A DNA stretch of 64,000 bases from the NCBI GenBank assembly GCA_964023275.1, contig OZ029923.1, forward strand, positions 11,593,738 to 11,657,737, read 5' to 3'. Position 1 is the first letter of the stretch; each line of letters begins with the position of its first letter. Of this stretch, positions 24,316 through 34,359 are shown piece after piece. Made by a program: the position numbers and the translations under genes. The notes beneath the pieces are model-generated. The model was not told the origin of the DNA. It searched no databases and was given only the letters and a program-made list of their open reading frames with translations. The DNA is from Norana najaformis (lineage: Eukaryota; Annelida; Clitellata; Crassiclitellata; Hormogastridae).

Positions 24316-25199
24316 ACTTACTTACTTACTAATCCCATTACACAGGTTCTCAACAGTTTGCAAGGTGCAGCAATGCAAACGCTTTTTGAGGATGCTGTAT
24401 AAATGCTTGTTATATTACATTACATTACAATGGATTCTATAACTGTTTGCAACTTCGGGTTAATTCTCGTACTGAACTGTAAACCCAGGTGTCGGGAGTT
24501 GAAATCCACGCCACGGCAGGACAGACAAATAGTAATTGTAATCATAGACATATCTATCTAGCGCCGCTTCAAAGGAACTCATCTGAGGCCCTCCTGACCT
24601 GACATTTTATGATTTCCGTTCTAACGCACCCTCTTTGAGCTCAGCTACAAAATGAGTACGTTAACTGTACAGTGTCAGGTGGCGTGAGAGAGGACTGCAT
24701 GGCTTCCCGCCATCATAGGCAGAAACCAAGGAAATAAAGTCGCAAATACCTGTACTTCATACCAATGACTGCCTCTCGGGTCTGTAGCCAATGCCAGGGG
24801 TCTTCTTCGATCTTTTATGACCTGTCCGAACAATCGATTGATTTATCGATTGAATAGCGATTGCCGCTTAGAGATTGGATCAACAGTCGAACGATCGATT
24901 CATGATTAGTGAATTGATTGATTGATTGGATGTTGATTGAGTGAAATGTTCGGTGGATTCAGGTTAAAGTCTGAAGTCTTGAGGGTCAGGAGTTTATTCA
25001 CTCAAAACTTGTAATGATGATAATGATAATGAAGATGATGATGATGTAGATGATAATGCTACTGATGATAGCAGTTATTACTACAACAAAACAGAGATGA
25101 AATAGGATAATGACTTTTACGACTGTCATTAAAAACATCATCATTTGATGATGATGATGATGATGATGATGACGACGTTGTTGTTGTTGTCGTTAACAG

Positions 25200-25390
25200 A
25201 CTCCTCGTCGTCGGCTGTGATGGAGATGGCTGGAGGTGGGGGTGAGGGTCGCGAGTGCGTCAATTGCGGGGCTCCCTCAACCCCACTGTGGCGTCGGGAT
25301 GGTACGGGTCACTACCTGTGCAACGCCTGCGGTCTCTACCAGAAGATCAACGGAGCCAACCGACCCCTCTCCAAACTACAATCGAAAAAG
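25200..25390 (+). CDS. gata4/5/6: GATA4/5/6 coding exon 2: N-terminal zinc finger (residues 247-310)
   Basis: Encodes the N-terminal GATA finger, which in this family stabilises binding to double GATA sites and contacts Friend-of-GATA cofactors. Visible: C266-x2-C269-x17-C287-x2-C290, with [20 protein letters not shown] between and around the cysteines, nearly identical to the family consensus. The region before the finger is a Ser run and a Gly/Glu stretch. The usual HKMNG after the finger reads QKING here, and the linker is SKLQSKK in place of the common IKPQRR-type sequence. Acceptor GTTAACAG at 25199, donor AAAAAG/GTTCGT at 25390/25391; the exon starts at codon position 2 and ends in phase 0. 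A (GAT)n and (GTT)n tract lies directly upstream, and a SINE begins about 30 nt past the donor. Confidence 0.96.
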
Positions 25391-25418
25391 GTTCGTCTCT
25401 TCCTAATCATACATACAT

Positions 25419-25692
25419 GTCTATTGGTAACGCGTTTGGTCAATGATTATGCGGTTGCGGGTTCGACTTCGTGCAACGACCCTGGGCAAGTTGTTTGCGC
25501 ACACCGTGCCTCTGTCACCAAGTAGTATTTCTTGGTACCGGTGAAAGCTGGGAAGTAAACGGCAAGTCCTGCGATGCGCTGGCCCTATGTTCAGGACCTT
25601 GGGATTCGTCCATTGCCAGCTTAAGGACCTAAAAAAGGAAACGAGTGCCTCCCTTATGTCTCACTTGTGGGATATGGGATACTTTACTTTAC
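25419..25692 (+). mobile_element. SINE family 1 copy next to GATA exon 2
   Basis: Starts about 30 nt after the exon 2 donor. Head shortened, B box GGGTTCGACT intact, 3' end with GGGATACTTTACTTTA. Confidence 0.78.
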
Positions 25693-26775
25693 ATGTATAC
25701 TTACACTGTTAGTAATGCATTTTTTTGGGACATAACTCATTCAGATCTAAATTTAAGACTCATCAGTTTCAGCTTGCTTACTCAACCTATAACGCTCGGA
25801 GTAGTTTGTTCGGAGAGGCGATATATTAAGTGACATTTATTATACATGACAATGGATTGACCTCTGGTTTCCCAGACATCGGATTTCAACCGATCTTGTC
25901 CATCGCCCTCATATGCCGAGGCTAAGAAAATGAAGTCGCTACACGTCGTACCACTGGCTGGGTTTCGGGTATAACTTGGGGACTGTTCTTCTCTCTCCAG
26001 CGGATTACGGTTTCTGACTACGATTTCGCCTGATGCGGCAATCAACTGTACCTTGTGCATTTTGATAACGACACTTAGAATTTATTAGATGAGAGTTAGA
26101 ATTGGAATTAGAACATCATTCCCACTTTGCAAAACATACACAGCTCACAGCTGCCTTCCTTTAGTATATAAGCCACTGTCGAACTCCAGAATGCATCCAT
26201 CGCATACTTCGCACATACTTTACTCCCACGATGAACATATGGCGTGTTAACAAATGCGCTGCTTACTTACTTGGTGTCGTCCATTCACTCTTGTTCGCTA
26301 TATTACTTCTCTGTAATATTACCGCATTTGGGTCCAGTCTCTAGGTCCTTCAGTTCTGGTCTCAAAAAGATCCTTCACGTGGATCCTCCTTCAAATTTGG
26401 TCTTGTTGAATAATAATTGCATTCGCATTTTCACGACTTTATAACAAATAATATATCGAACAAAGGCTAAATAGAAAGGTCACTGACTGGTTTAATCGTC
26501 TCTGTGGAAACTAATTCAGAAGCGTGCTCCACGGATCTCTATAGGCTGAAACGCAGACTCGCCGACTGAAACATCCAGCAACAGGACATTTATGCTAACA
26601 TCCTATCGCCTACCTCAGTGCTAACCACTCTCAGTGTTGCTTAGCTTAACCGTGCTTGCGAGCGCAGTATCCACAGCGTATCCATAGCATAGATTGTCGG
26701 GTTCTGGTAATATAGATGTAAGTGTTAGAGTTGTTTCGGTTGCTTCAATTGTTCTAGTTGTTCCTGTTGCTTCAG

Positions 26776-26901
26776 GCATCAAACAGGCGGGTTGGCCTGC
26801 TGTGTAGCAACTGTACAACCGGTACAACCACTTTGTGGCGCAGGAATAATGAAGGAGAAACCGTTTGCAACGCCTGCGGACTCTACTACAAACTACATGG
26901 G
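26776..26901 (+). CDS. gata4/5/6: GATA4/5/6 coding exon 3: C-terminal zinc finger (residues 311-352)
   Basis: Encodes the main DNA-binding finger: C320-x2-C323-x17-C341-x2-C344, followed by GLYYKLHG. The lead-in SNRRVGL and the NEGE motif inside the finger are GATA4/5/6-type; GATA1/2/3 proteins have RRAGT and NGDP-like residues there. The exon is 126 nt, phase 0 at both ends, with acceptor TTGCTTCAG before 26776 and donor GGG/GTCAGT. Its end after KLHG is the conserved intron position within the C-finger of vertebrate GATA4/5/6 genes (family knowledge). An oddity: the strongly conserved run after the second cysteine, normally QTTTTTLWRR, reads [10 protein letters not shown]. It is too short for a simple ORF scan and was read from the sequence. 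Confidence 0.95.
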
Positions 26902-26932
26902 GTCAGTGGCTCTTCTAACCTAGACTGTTAAG

Positions 26933-27240
26933 TAGCTATGTATGTATGTATGTATGTATGTATGTATGTATGTATATGTATATATATGTGTGTATGTATG
27001 TTTGTATGTATGTATGACGTTTGTACGTACGTACGTACGTATGTATGCATATATGTATGTATGTATATATGTATATATGTATGTATGTATCTGAAAATTT
27101 GTGTAGCGCCTTTCAAAAACGTCTCAAGGGCGCTGAATATTACCGATAAAACCAGACGATAAAGACTTCATTATGTTGCTGGCTTTTAAGATATGTAAAC
27201 ATCTATAGGCCTATATATATAGTCCTTTAATCTGCTAAAT
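26933..27240 (+). mobile_element. Repeat with (GTAT)n tail, copy in GATA intron 3
   Basis: A (GTAT)n array at 26935-27090 runs into GTGTAGCGCCTTTCAAAAAC and the body shared with 23875-24010, reversed relative to it. Confidence 0.55.
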
Positions 27241-27660
27241 CCGGTGAATCAGCGCCTTCTTCCTTCTTCACGTTTTTGAAAGGTGCTATATAATGCCAAG
27301 AGACATAAATTTACGCAATCATAAGGAGTATTATAATAACAGTGGTAATGTCGATGATTATAATGATGTTGATGATGATGAAACAGTTCTTCGCGGGGCC
27401 ATAGGCTAGGGGCCCCGATGAGTAGACATCTTGAAGAGCGCTATATAAATGTTGTGAACGATGAATGAAAGATTGATGATGATGGTGGTGGTGGTGGTGG
27501 TGATGATGATGTTGATGATGATGGTGGCGGTGGTTGTGGATTGGTGGTGATGATGTTGTTCTTGATAATGATTGTGGTGATGTAGATGATGATGTAAATG
27601 ATGATGATGATGATAATGATAACAGTGAAGTTAAATTGAAATCTTTTGCCTTCCCTTTAG

Positions 27661-27766
27661 GTAAATCGACCACTGGCAATGCGCAAAGACGGAATCCAGA
27701 CTCGCAAGCGTCGTCCAAAGACGGCCAAGATTCCTCTCGTTACAGTCAAGTCGGAGCAAACTTCAG
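27661..27766 (+). CDS. gata4/5/6: GATA4/5/6 coding exon 4: basic tail of the C-finger (residues 353-387)
   Basis: Encodes VNRPLAMRKDGIQTRKRRPK and then TAKIPLVTVKSEQTS. The first part is the basic arm that follows the C-finger, contacts the DNA minor groove and carries the nuclear localisation signal in this family. GIQTRKRRPK is the GATA4/5/6 form; GATA1/2/3 proteins have GIQTRNRK. Acceptor TTCCCTTTAG before 27661, donor TTCAG/GTTTGT after 27766; 106 nt, phase 0 in and phase 1 out, which joins exon 5 to give Asp388. A minus-strand SINE copy begins about 55 nt downstream of the donor. Confidence 0.94.
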
Positions 27767-27821
27767 GTTTGTCGATAACACACTGATGTCGAATAGTAAA
27801 GCTCCGATGTCCCATGAGGAA

Positions 27822-28058
27822 CGCAGGGGAGGCGCTCAATTCCTGCTCTTCGGCAATGTAGAAATCCCAAGGCTCAGGACACGGGGCCAGCGCTAAGCAG
27901 GGAATGCCGTTTACCAACTCATACTGCTATAGGGGACAGAGACAAGTTTGCCCAAAGTCGTTACACAGTGGCCGATCTGAAGTCGCTAACCCGCAACCTG
28001 TCGCTTTCAAGACTCGACACCCTAACCGAATAGACCGCCGTATGGCACAGTGATTTAG
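27822..28058 (-). mobile_element. SINE family 1 copy, reversed, next to GATA exon 4
   Basis: Reverse complement of the family body and head, more diverged than the other copies, ending in GACCGCCGTATGGCAC (reversed head). Lies about 55 nt after the exon 4 donor. Confidence 0.65.
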
Positions 28059-28187
28059 AACCTATAACAGATCGATAACCTGTAAATTCTCATATACTGT
28101 ATGGTTTAAAATTTTTATCGTCTCTATCTAATGCCTACGTATGAATCTTTGCGCTTAAAGGCGTGGACAAGAGCATTGAATCGATGA

Positions 28188-28188
28188 C

Positions 28189-28263
<75 letters not shown>
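28188..28263. repeat. (GAT)n array in GATA intron 4
   Basis: Perfect trinucleotide array of about 75 bp; smaller (GAT)n arrays at 25012-25050, 25140-25172 and 27475-27620. Confidence 0.95.
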
Positions 28264-28264
<1 letters not shown>

Positions 28265-28480
28265 AACTGTGAAGTTAAATTGATGCGCAAAGACCGATTC
28301 CAGTTTCTGGTTTGACTCGAACCTACGTATTCTTGGCGTTTTCATGCGACCGTTCAACCATGCAAACAGCCACCACGTCTCTCCGATTAGTTATAATCGT
28401 AATCGTAAACTCGAAAACTTCTAAAGAGCTACTTAAATGCTAAGCGTGGGGTACCAGCTTATTCACCAGCTACTATCTGA

Positions 28481-28555
28481 GGTGGCAGTTGCCGAGCGGC
28501 TAACGAGTCGGCTTTTCACGACAGCGACCCGAGTTCGAATCCTGGATCCGTCAAG
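28481..28555 (+). tRNA. tRNA-like sequence, probably a tRNA pseudogene or SINE head
   Basis: GTTGCCGAGCGGCTAACG fits an A box and GAGTTCGAATCC a B box, at tRNA-like spacing, beginning GGTGGCAG. The start resembles Leu/Ser tRNAs, but the acceptor stem does not pair with the end (GGATCCGTCA) and no clean anticodon stem forms. Lies in GATA intron 4. Confidence 0.4.
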
Positions 28556-28726
28556 TGAAACTGACATCGATCGAACTGCAGGAAATCTCAGAGACCATCG
28601 CCTTTAATATGCGTCCCTCCTTAAATCACGAACACACGCCTACTCTCCTTATACATTGCCCACCTTTGTAGGTCATATTTCTAGTGAGTCTACATATAGT
28701 CTTTAACACTTGACGCATTTTTCCAG

Positions 28727-29373
28727 ACTCGAAAGTGAAATCGGAAATGCCGAATGGGCGCCCGCAGACACCTGAAGTCAAAAGCAAACCGCCAACCGCT
28801 TATCTCAACGGCAAGACCTCTTCACCGACGGGGACAATGTATTCGTTCGCCACCGAAGACAAAATCCGCACAACGACGAACTCGGGCGGCGGGATCTTTC
28901 CGCCGCTGGCCTCCAGTGGCCAGACCCACCTGTTTTCGGACCTGGTCGACAGCCCGGACAAGAACCCCCTCCTTCCAGGCAACAAATCGAGCTCCTACTT
29001 CGCCGACGTGATACGAAACTTATCGGAGTACTCCACAAACGACCCGGCGGGGAAACTGACGGCAAACGGCCCTCTATCAACGGTACTCGACTCTTACTAC
29101 CTGTCGAGTATGCAGGCGGCCGGCAGAGGACAGCACGACTCGTCCACGGGGGCGTCGAACCTCGGAGGCTCGCTGCCATACACTCCAGACACGAGCCCCA
29201 GCGTCGGATGTACAAGCTCGAACGACCTGTCGGCGCAGCTACAGTGCTCGCTGCTCTACGGGACTCAATCGCCATCGCGGTCCGTGTACCTGTCCTCCTG
29301 CAAGACGGACCATCCCAAGTCCCTGCCAAGCATCTCAGAGTTTGGAGTCACTATGGACAGACGTAGTTACTAG
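28727..29373 (+). CDS. gata4/5/6: GATA4/5/6 coding exon 5: C-terminal region and stop (residues 388-602)
   Basis: Last coding exon. The acceptor TTTTTCCAG before 28727 is strong, and the frame continues from exon 4 through the split Asp codon. The region is rich in Ser, Thr, Pro, Gly and Asn, with no recognisable domain, as is usual for the C-terminal activation region of this class. It begins SKVKSEMPNG, a VKSE motif that resembles a sumoylation consensus (inference), and a similar TVKSEQ occurs in exon 4. It ends SISEFGVTMDRRSY and TAG at 29371-29373. GC content is clearly higher than in the flanking DNA, in line with coding sequence. Confidence 0.92.
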
Positions 29374-30080
29374 ATCAGTTACTAGTCGATCTGCCTGTAT
29401 CAGTGGATTAGTCAGTATTTACAGACATAGACTATAACGTAATATTGTAAGAAAGCATAGATTATATATATGATGTACTGACTGAAATGAGTGACTATTT
29501 ATAACTTAGTGTTGCCTCAGAGAGCGCTGACAAATCTCATTTATTTGTAACATAAATCGAATTGTTTTGTGCCTTTATTTATACACAAGCAATAATTATT
29601 CTAAATATCTATTAGATTTTCTCGAGAAATAGTTGTTTTCAAAGACGTTTAGCGAATTGTAATTATATTGAAATACAATTTTATTTGCTGACACGCATGT
29701 AAAGTAGTTTGTACTAAATGATTTTGAGTAAAGTATGCCTCCTGTGATCGAATACACAAGTCCGCCAGTGCCTTCGTGGACGATATGCGACTTAGACCAA
29801 ACTGCGGTCACCACAGATGACCCCACTTTGGTCTAAGGCACTTGGGGTCATCATTTCCGTTTACAGATCTATTTCGCACTGCATCAACCTGTCTATGTGT
29901 CGGGCATATTGGCTGAACAGATGGCTGATACAAGACTGTTTACGGTTGAAATTTCGCAAATATCTTGAATCGAAATCTGCCTGAAATGGACAATTAACTG
30001 TGCTCGTTATTAAGGCACGTACGCCTAATGAACTAAAGTGTGGGCGTTTGACTCATGCTAATAAAAAGAATACTTACTTC
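29374..30080 (+). other. gata4/5/6: Probable 3' UTR of the GATA gene
   Basis: The 690 nt after the stop are AT-rich, free of the SINE and LINE copies seen elsewhere, and contain AATAAA at about 30060-30065. That makes it the nearest canonical poly(A) signal I found on this strand. The end is inferred from this signal only; no transcript evidence is available. After 30080 the sequence turns into TTACC-rich simple sequence and a SINE. Confidence 0.45.
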
Positions 30081-30984
30081 AAGCTATCTTATTTTACCTC
30101 ACCTCATTTTATCTTGCTTAATTGACGCTACCTAACCTCGCTACCTTAGTATACCTTACCTTACCCTACCTAAACAGTAATCTTATCAAACCTTATTTTG
30201 CCTTATCATTTATCCCTTAATATTTCTCACTCCTTACCGTACCTTACATTACAATTCACAGTATCTTAACTTACCTTTGTAGTAACCTTACTTAACTGTA
30301 CCTTATTTTGCCGAATCTTACCTTACAGCTTACCTTATCTTTTAGCCTTACCTAGCCTAATGGCTTAAGCTCTATGTCATTTTTAAATGTGTGCGCGGTC
30401 GTACGTATAGTGACGTAATGGGTTCTAATGTACATGCCACTCTGTAAGTAAGTAAGCAAGTAAATAAGTAAGTAAGTAAGTAATGTACCTATTAACACGC
30501 CATATGTCCATCGGCTGAGCGAGGAATCATAGTCGTGGGTGGGTCGTGGGTGGGTCATGAAGGTCTACCAATTTATAATTGCATTTCGATTGATTTTTAC
30601 ATTTGCAGCGTAACTGTATGGGAAAATTACATGAAATTTATGAACGAAAGATTATTCCGGATTGAACGACCTCTATTTCCACAGCGAATCAGAAATAAGA
30701 AACACGTGGCCATATAAATGAACAGATTTTCGTTCTTTCGTTTTAGTTTTCAGGACAACAAAGGGCGAAAAATTGTCAAGATGTCCCTTAAATAACATTC
30801 CATCCCCTTGTGAAACAGTGGATGATTGGAGAAGTGTTGACCTTGTCACGCGGAGTGTTTCGGGTTGAAGATCATAGGCAATTAATGTAAACTTAGAGTC
30901 CTGGCTTATCATGCGATTGCTTAGCACCACCGTAGCACCACCGTAGCACCACCGTAGCACCACCGTAGTACCTTCTGCGTCACA

Positions 30985-31045
30985 TATTGGCTCGGTTGAT
31001 GCCTTGTACATTAGACACTGGCGCATTAGAAGTTGCTAATTATTA
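30985..31045 (+). mobile_element. LINE 3' tail copy
   Basis: About 60 nt nearly identical to 61225-61285, including GCATTAGACACTGGCGCATT and the AATTATTA end. A short 5'-truncated copy. Confidence 0.6.
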
Positions 31046-31097
31046 AACAAATACGAGCAATAAATACAATATTCGGTTTCCTGAGGAGTTGTTCATT

Positions 31098-31289
31098 ATA
31101 TTTTATTGCTTATGCATTTAATAAGCACCGCTGTCTAATGACTAAGCATAAATCAATGGCGCTGAACAATTGTGAGTGAAGAACTTGGTCAAGGTCCCTA
31201 CACAGTAACCGCCTGAGAGGAGGCTCAAACCCGTACACAGACTCTCCGCATAACAAGCCAAGCACTCTAACCAATTAGCTACAGTGCAC
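31098..31289 (-). mobile_element. SINE family 2 copy, reversed
   Basis: Reversed tail ATTTAATAAGC, body and head; similar in extent to 4642-4826. Confidence 0.72.
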
Positions 31290-31981
31290 TCCAGTTACAG
31301 TACAGGAGTCAAGTTTTCGGAAAGTGTGTTAGCTTTAAAAGCAGTTCTAAGGCATAATAACTCAACATCCATAAATTTGCAGGCGCAGAAAACACGATTT
31401 CTTGAGATGTGCAAGCTTTTGCTGAAACCGTTTTGCCGTCAGTTACCCATAGCGTCGACAGGCTGCGTATATGCAGGCTGACCTTATCAATCCGACTCAT
31501 AATTTCGCTTCACATATAAATGCGTCGAGATCCAACAGCGAAAAGTAACAGGCCAGCGAGGTGCAATACAGTCTCGCGGATTCCGTTTACGCGTAGCAGA
31601 CGACGGCTTCCCGTTGTCCGCCTGACGTCACGCTGCGTTGAAAGGTTAGCTTTTGGTTCTATCCACGCGAAACGAAACGAGTTAGGTGGCCCCGCACAAG
31701 CAACCAAAAAGACAAATGATTGGTCGTAAAAAGGTAGCGGCGGCCCAACGATGACCTACAGCTGCGCCTAACGTGCTAGAGTCTGAAGCCGACATGAAGT
31801 GGAGGCTATAAGGTTCGACGTCTGATTGACTTCTTTCGCGTATACAGTTACAAGAAGCCTGTCTATAAGCAACTGAGTAGCTACAAGTGAAAGCGGAGAA
31901 GGGAGATTAAATGAGACGAGGAATACTTCGGTAATTTCAATATGATGAATGATTAATGACCTTCAACATCAACGTGGGACA

Positions 31982-32125
31982 ATACGATTACTCGAAATCT
32001 CGTAATTCCGAGATTCATACAGCGTCCAACGAAAGCCACGTCACGGGGACCAGCTTATTCACAGGCGCTCAGTCAAATCAAAATCGATAGGCAAAAGGGT
32101 TCGGCTACAGGTCAAGATCCAAAAG
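31982..32125 (-). mobile_element. CR1/L2-like LINE 3' UTR copy, reversed, shortened
   Basis: Same family as 35637-35870, covering only the tail-proximal part. Confidence 0.55.
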
Positions 32126-33640
32126 TCAGGTGATGTATGGCTTCATCGTGATTCCTCAGCGAAACTATAGCACTGCAACCAACAGCATTATTACGAAAAG
32201 GTCGTGCATGTTGCTGTTAGGTGTCTATGTAAATGGCTTAAATGTCTGACACCCTCAGAACTATAAATGTAAAAACTGTTGAACCAAGAGATAAAAAACA
32301 TTAAAAACGTGATAAGAAACTATGGTAGCCGATTGAATAGTGCAACAAAGTCAAACTGGCCTGCATTGGTGGCATCTTAATAATCACACACTATGAAATG
32401 CATAATAGACTTGAACAACTTAACGAATTACCATCATTATAATACAAATTTTTATTCAAAAAGAAAATCAAACAATAAACTGACTCGAAAAATCCCAACA
32501 ACCAAATAATATAAAACGTTCCCGAAGAATAAAACGTACATTTTAAGAAAAAGCAGGAAAGGTTCCTTCCGTCTATGCTCTGAACGATGCTTTTGAGGGT
32601 CTGTACGAGAACCGGAATAACATGTTTAACTATGATCGGATTCCCACTCTATTTGTTGAAACACGTAAATTACGGCCATTAATCATTCGTCAAATTGAAA
32701 TTACCGAAGTATTCTACCTTTTGAGGTCAAATTTCTAGTGAGTCTAGAATGGCAATTTGTATAGCGTCTTAAGTGACTAGCTACTTCTAGGCTGCTTTAC
32801 AATGTTAACATATGTGCGAAGAGTTAAATAACAGTTTCCACAGCGTCTTGAAAGGGTGGACAATTTCGGTCTGAATATATTGGCTCCCTGAGGGCAGATG
32901 CTTAAGGCTGATGGGTGTCTAGTGAGTCTGCGAGCAGCTGCCACGATAGTAGAATTAGTTTTACAATAGTCACTCGTCCGTGAACGAATTGACCGGTCTT
33001 TTCGAACGTTCTGCTTGATTTACCAAAGTACCGTTGTTCTGAACTAGATTTCAGCTGTATTGAGTACCTTGCAGAGATTGCAAGAAGTCCCTTCTCTTCC
33101 CAGATCTTGTGCCTCTAAGTCATGATATTGTGGAAGTTTAGAGGCAAAGCCCTCTAATACCGAGGTAACAGTTAACTTTTAGGGCCGACAGTGGCTCAGG
33201 TCCGGGTCCAAATATAACATCCTGGCCAGCCCTCTGATAGGGCCTATTGTACTATACAGTATTGCGTTTTGTTTGCATGCAGATGCTTAACTTAGCGCGT
33301 TTTAAATATCCACAAAAAGCGCTGCGCTCGCCAACTTAAGTGATATTAAAGTTTAACACAAACAACAAGTTCATCGGTAGACAAAAATACTCAGATAACT
33401 GCACGAGAGTCACCACCGGCGGGCTCCAGCACACACGTAGAACCGCCGGAGTCCCATCCATAGTTTTATGATACATGCGTCCACATGAAGTGCGGGCGCG
33501 TGTCCACGGCAGACGCTGACGATTTCGTAATATTTTTCGGTCAAGTCGAGTGATCGATAAGCGCCATCTTGCAACCGATCGACGCCGAACGACTGGTGCA
33601 CGAGGGAACGGCAGACGTCGTCTCATTATCTCCCGTGTGC
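32126..33640. other. No gene recognised
   Basis: AT-rich, low in repeats to about 33300, then a more GC-balanced part to 33740. Short open frames on both strands do not look like protein and lack paired splice signals. Confidence 0.5.
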
Positions 33641-33779
33641 GCAATTACAACGGCAGCCATGCAGTGATAACCTCTCGAGGGTCTTTTGCTGCCGTCCGTC
33701 TGCGGTCGGTCTGTATTTGTAGAAACGCCCATGTTATGTTGTAGTTGCCGTATGAAGCAACGTGCGTCGCTTTCATCTG

Positions 33780-34265
33780 TGTATATGTATATATGTCTGT
33801 CTGTCTGTATGTGTATGCATGTCTGTCTGTATGTGTATGTATGTATCCATGTATGATATACATGTATGTATGCATGTTTATATTCATGTATGTTTATATT
33901 CGTGTATGTATATATGTGCATATAGACCTGCACAGGAAGCACTGAATATGTTTATTTGTATGCATTTGTGTATGTATGTACGTGTGTATGTGTGTATGTA
34001 TATATGTATGTATGTATATATGTATGTGTAAGTATGTATGTAAGTAAGTATGTATGTATGTATGTGTGTATGTATGTGTGTACGTGTGTATGTATATATG
34101 TATGTATGTATATATGTATGTATGTATGTATGCATGTAAGTATGTATGTATGTATCTATGTGTGTATGTATGTATGTATGTACGTGTATATACGTATGTA
34201 TGTGTGTATATATGTATGTATGTATGTATGTATATATATTACCATGCATGTATGCATATGCACAT
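33780..34265. repeat. (GTAT)n microsatellite
   Basis: About 480 bp of imperfect TATG/TGTG repeats. Confidence 0.95.
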
Positions 34266-34359
34266 ACATATCTCACAATCTTTAATACGTAGTATATGTA
34301 AGTTTCTCTATAAAAGTAAGCATATTATGTAGGTATAGTCGAAGAGTAATATACAGGTT

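Larger units (their letters stand above)
7881..25199 (+). other. gata4/5/6: GATA intron 1 (17.3 kb)
   Basis: Bounded by GTAAGT at 7881 and AACAG at 25195-25199. It holds SINE copies, LINE 3' fragments, a hAT MITE, long CT/GA and (ACAT)n tracts, and two repeat-poor blocks listed separately. No convincing coding exon of another gene was found inside it. Stretches at 11900-12770, 13230-13900, 18200-18690, 20050-20700 and 22640-23390 show only AT-rich or unremarkable sequence with small simple repeats. Confidence 0.8.

Noticed and set aside
25391-25525. Open extension of GATA exon 2 into the SINE
   Set aside because: A valid donor lies at 25390/25391 and the C-finger exon joins there in frame; the extension is intron and SINE.
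28805-29329. 174-codon minus-strand frame over GATA exon 5
   Set aside because: Antisense shadow of coding sequence.
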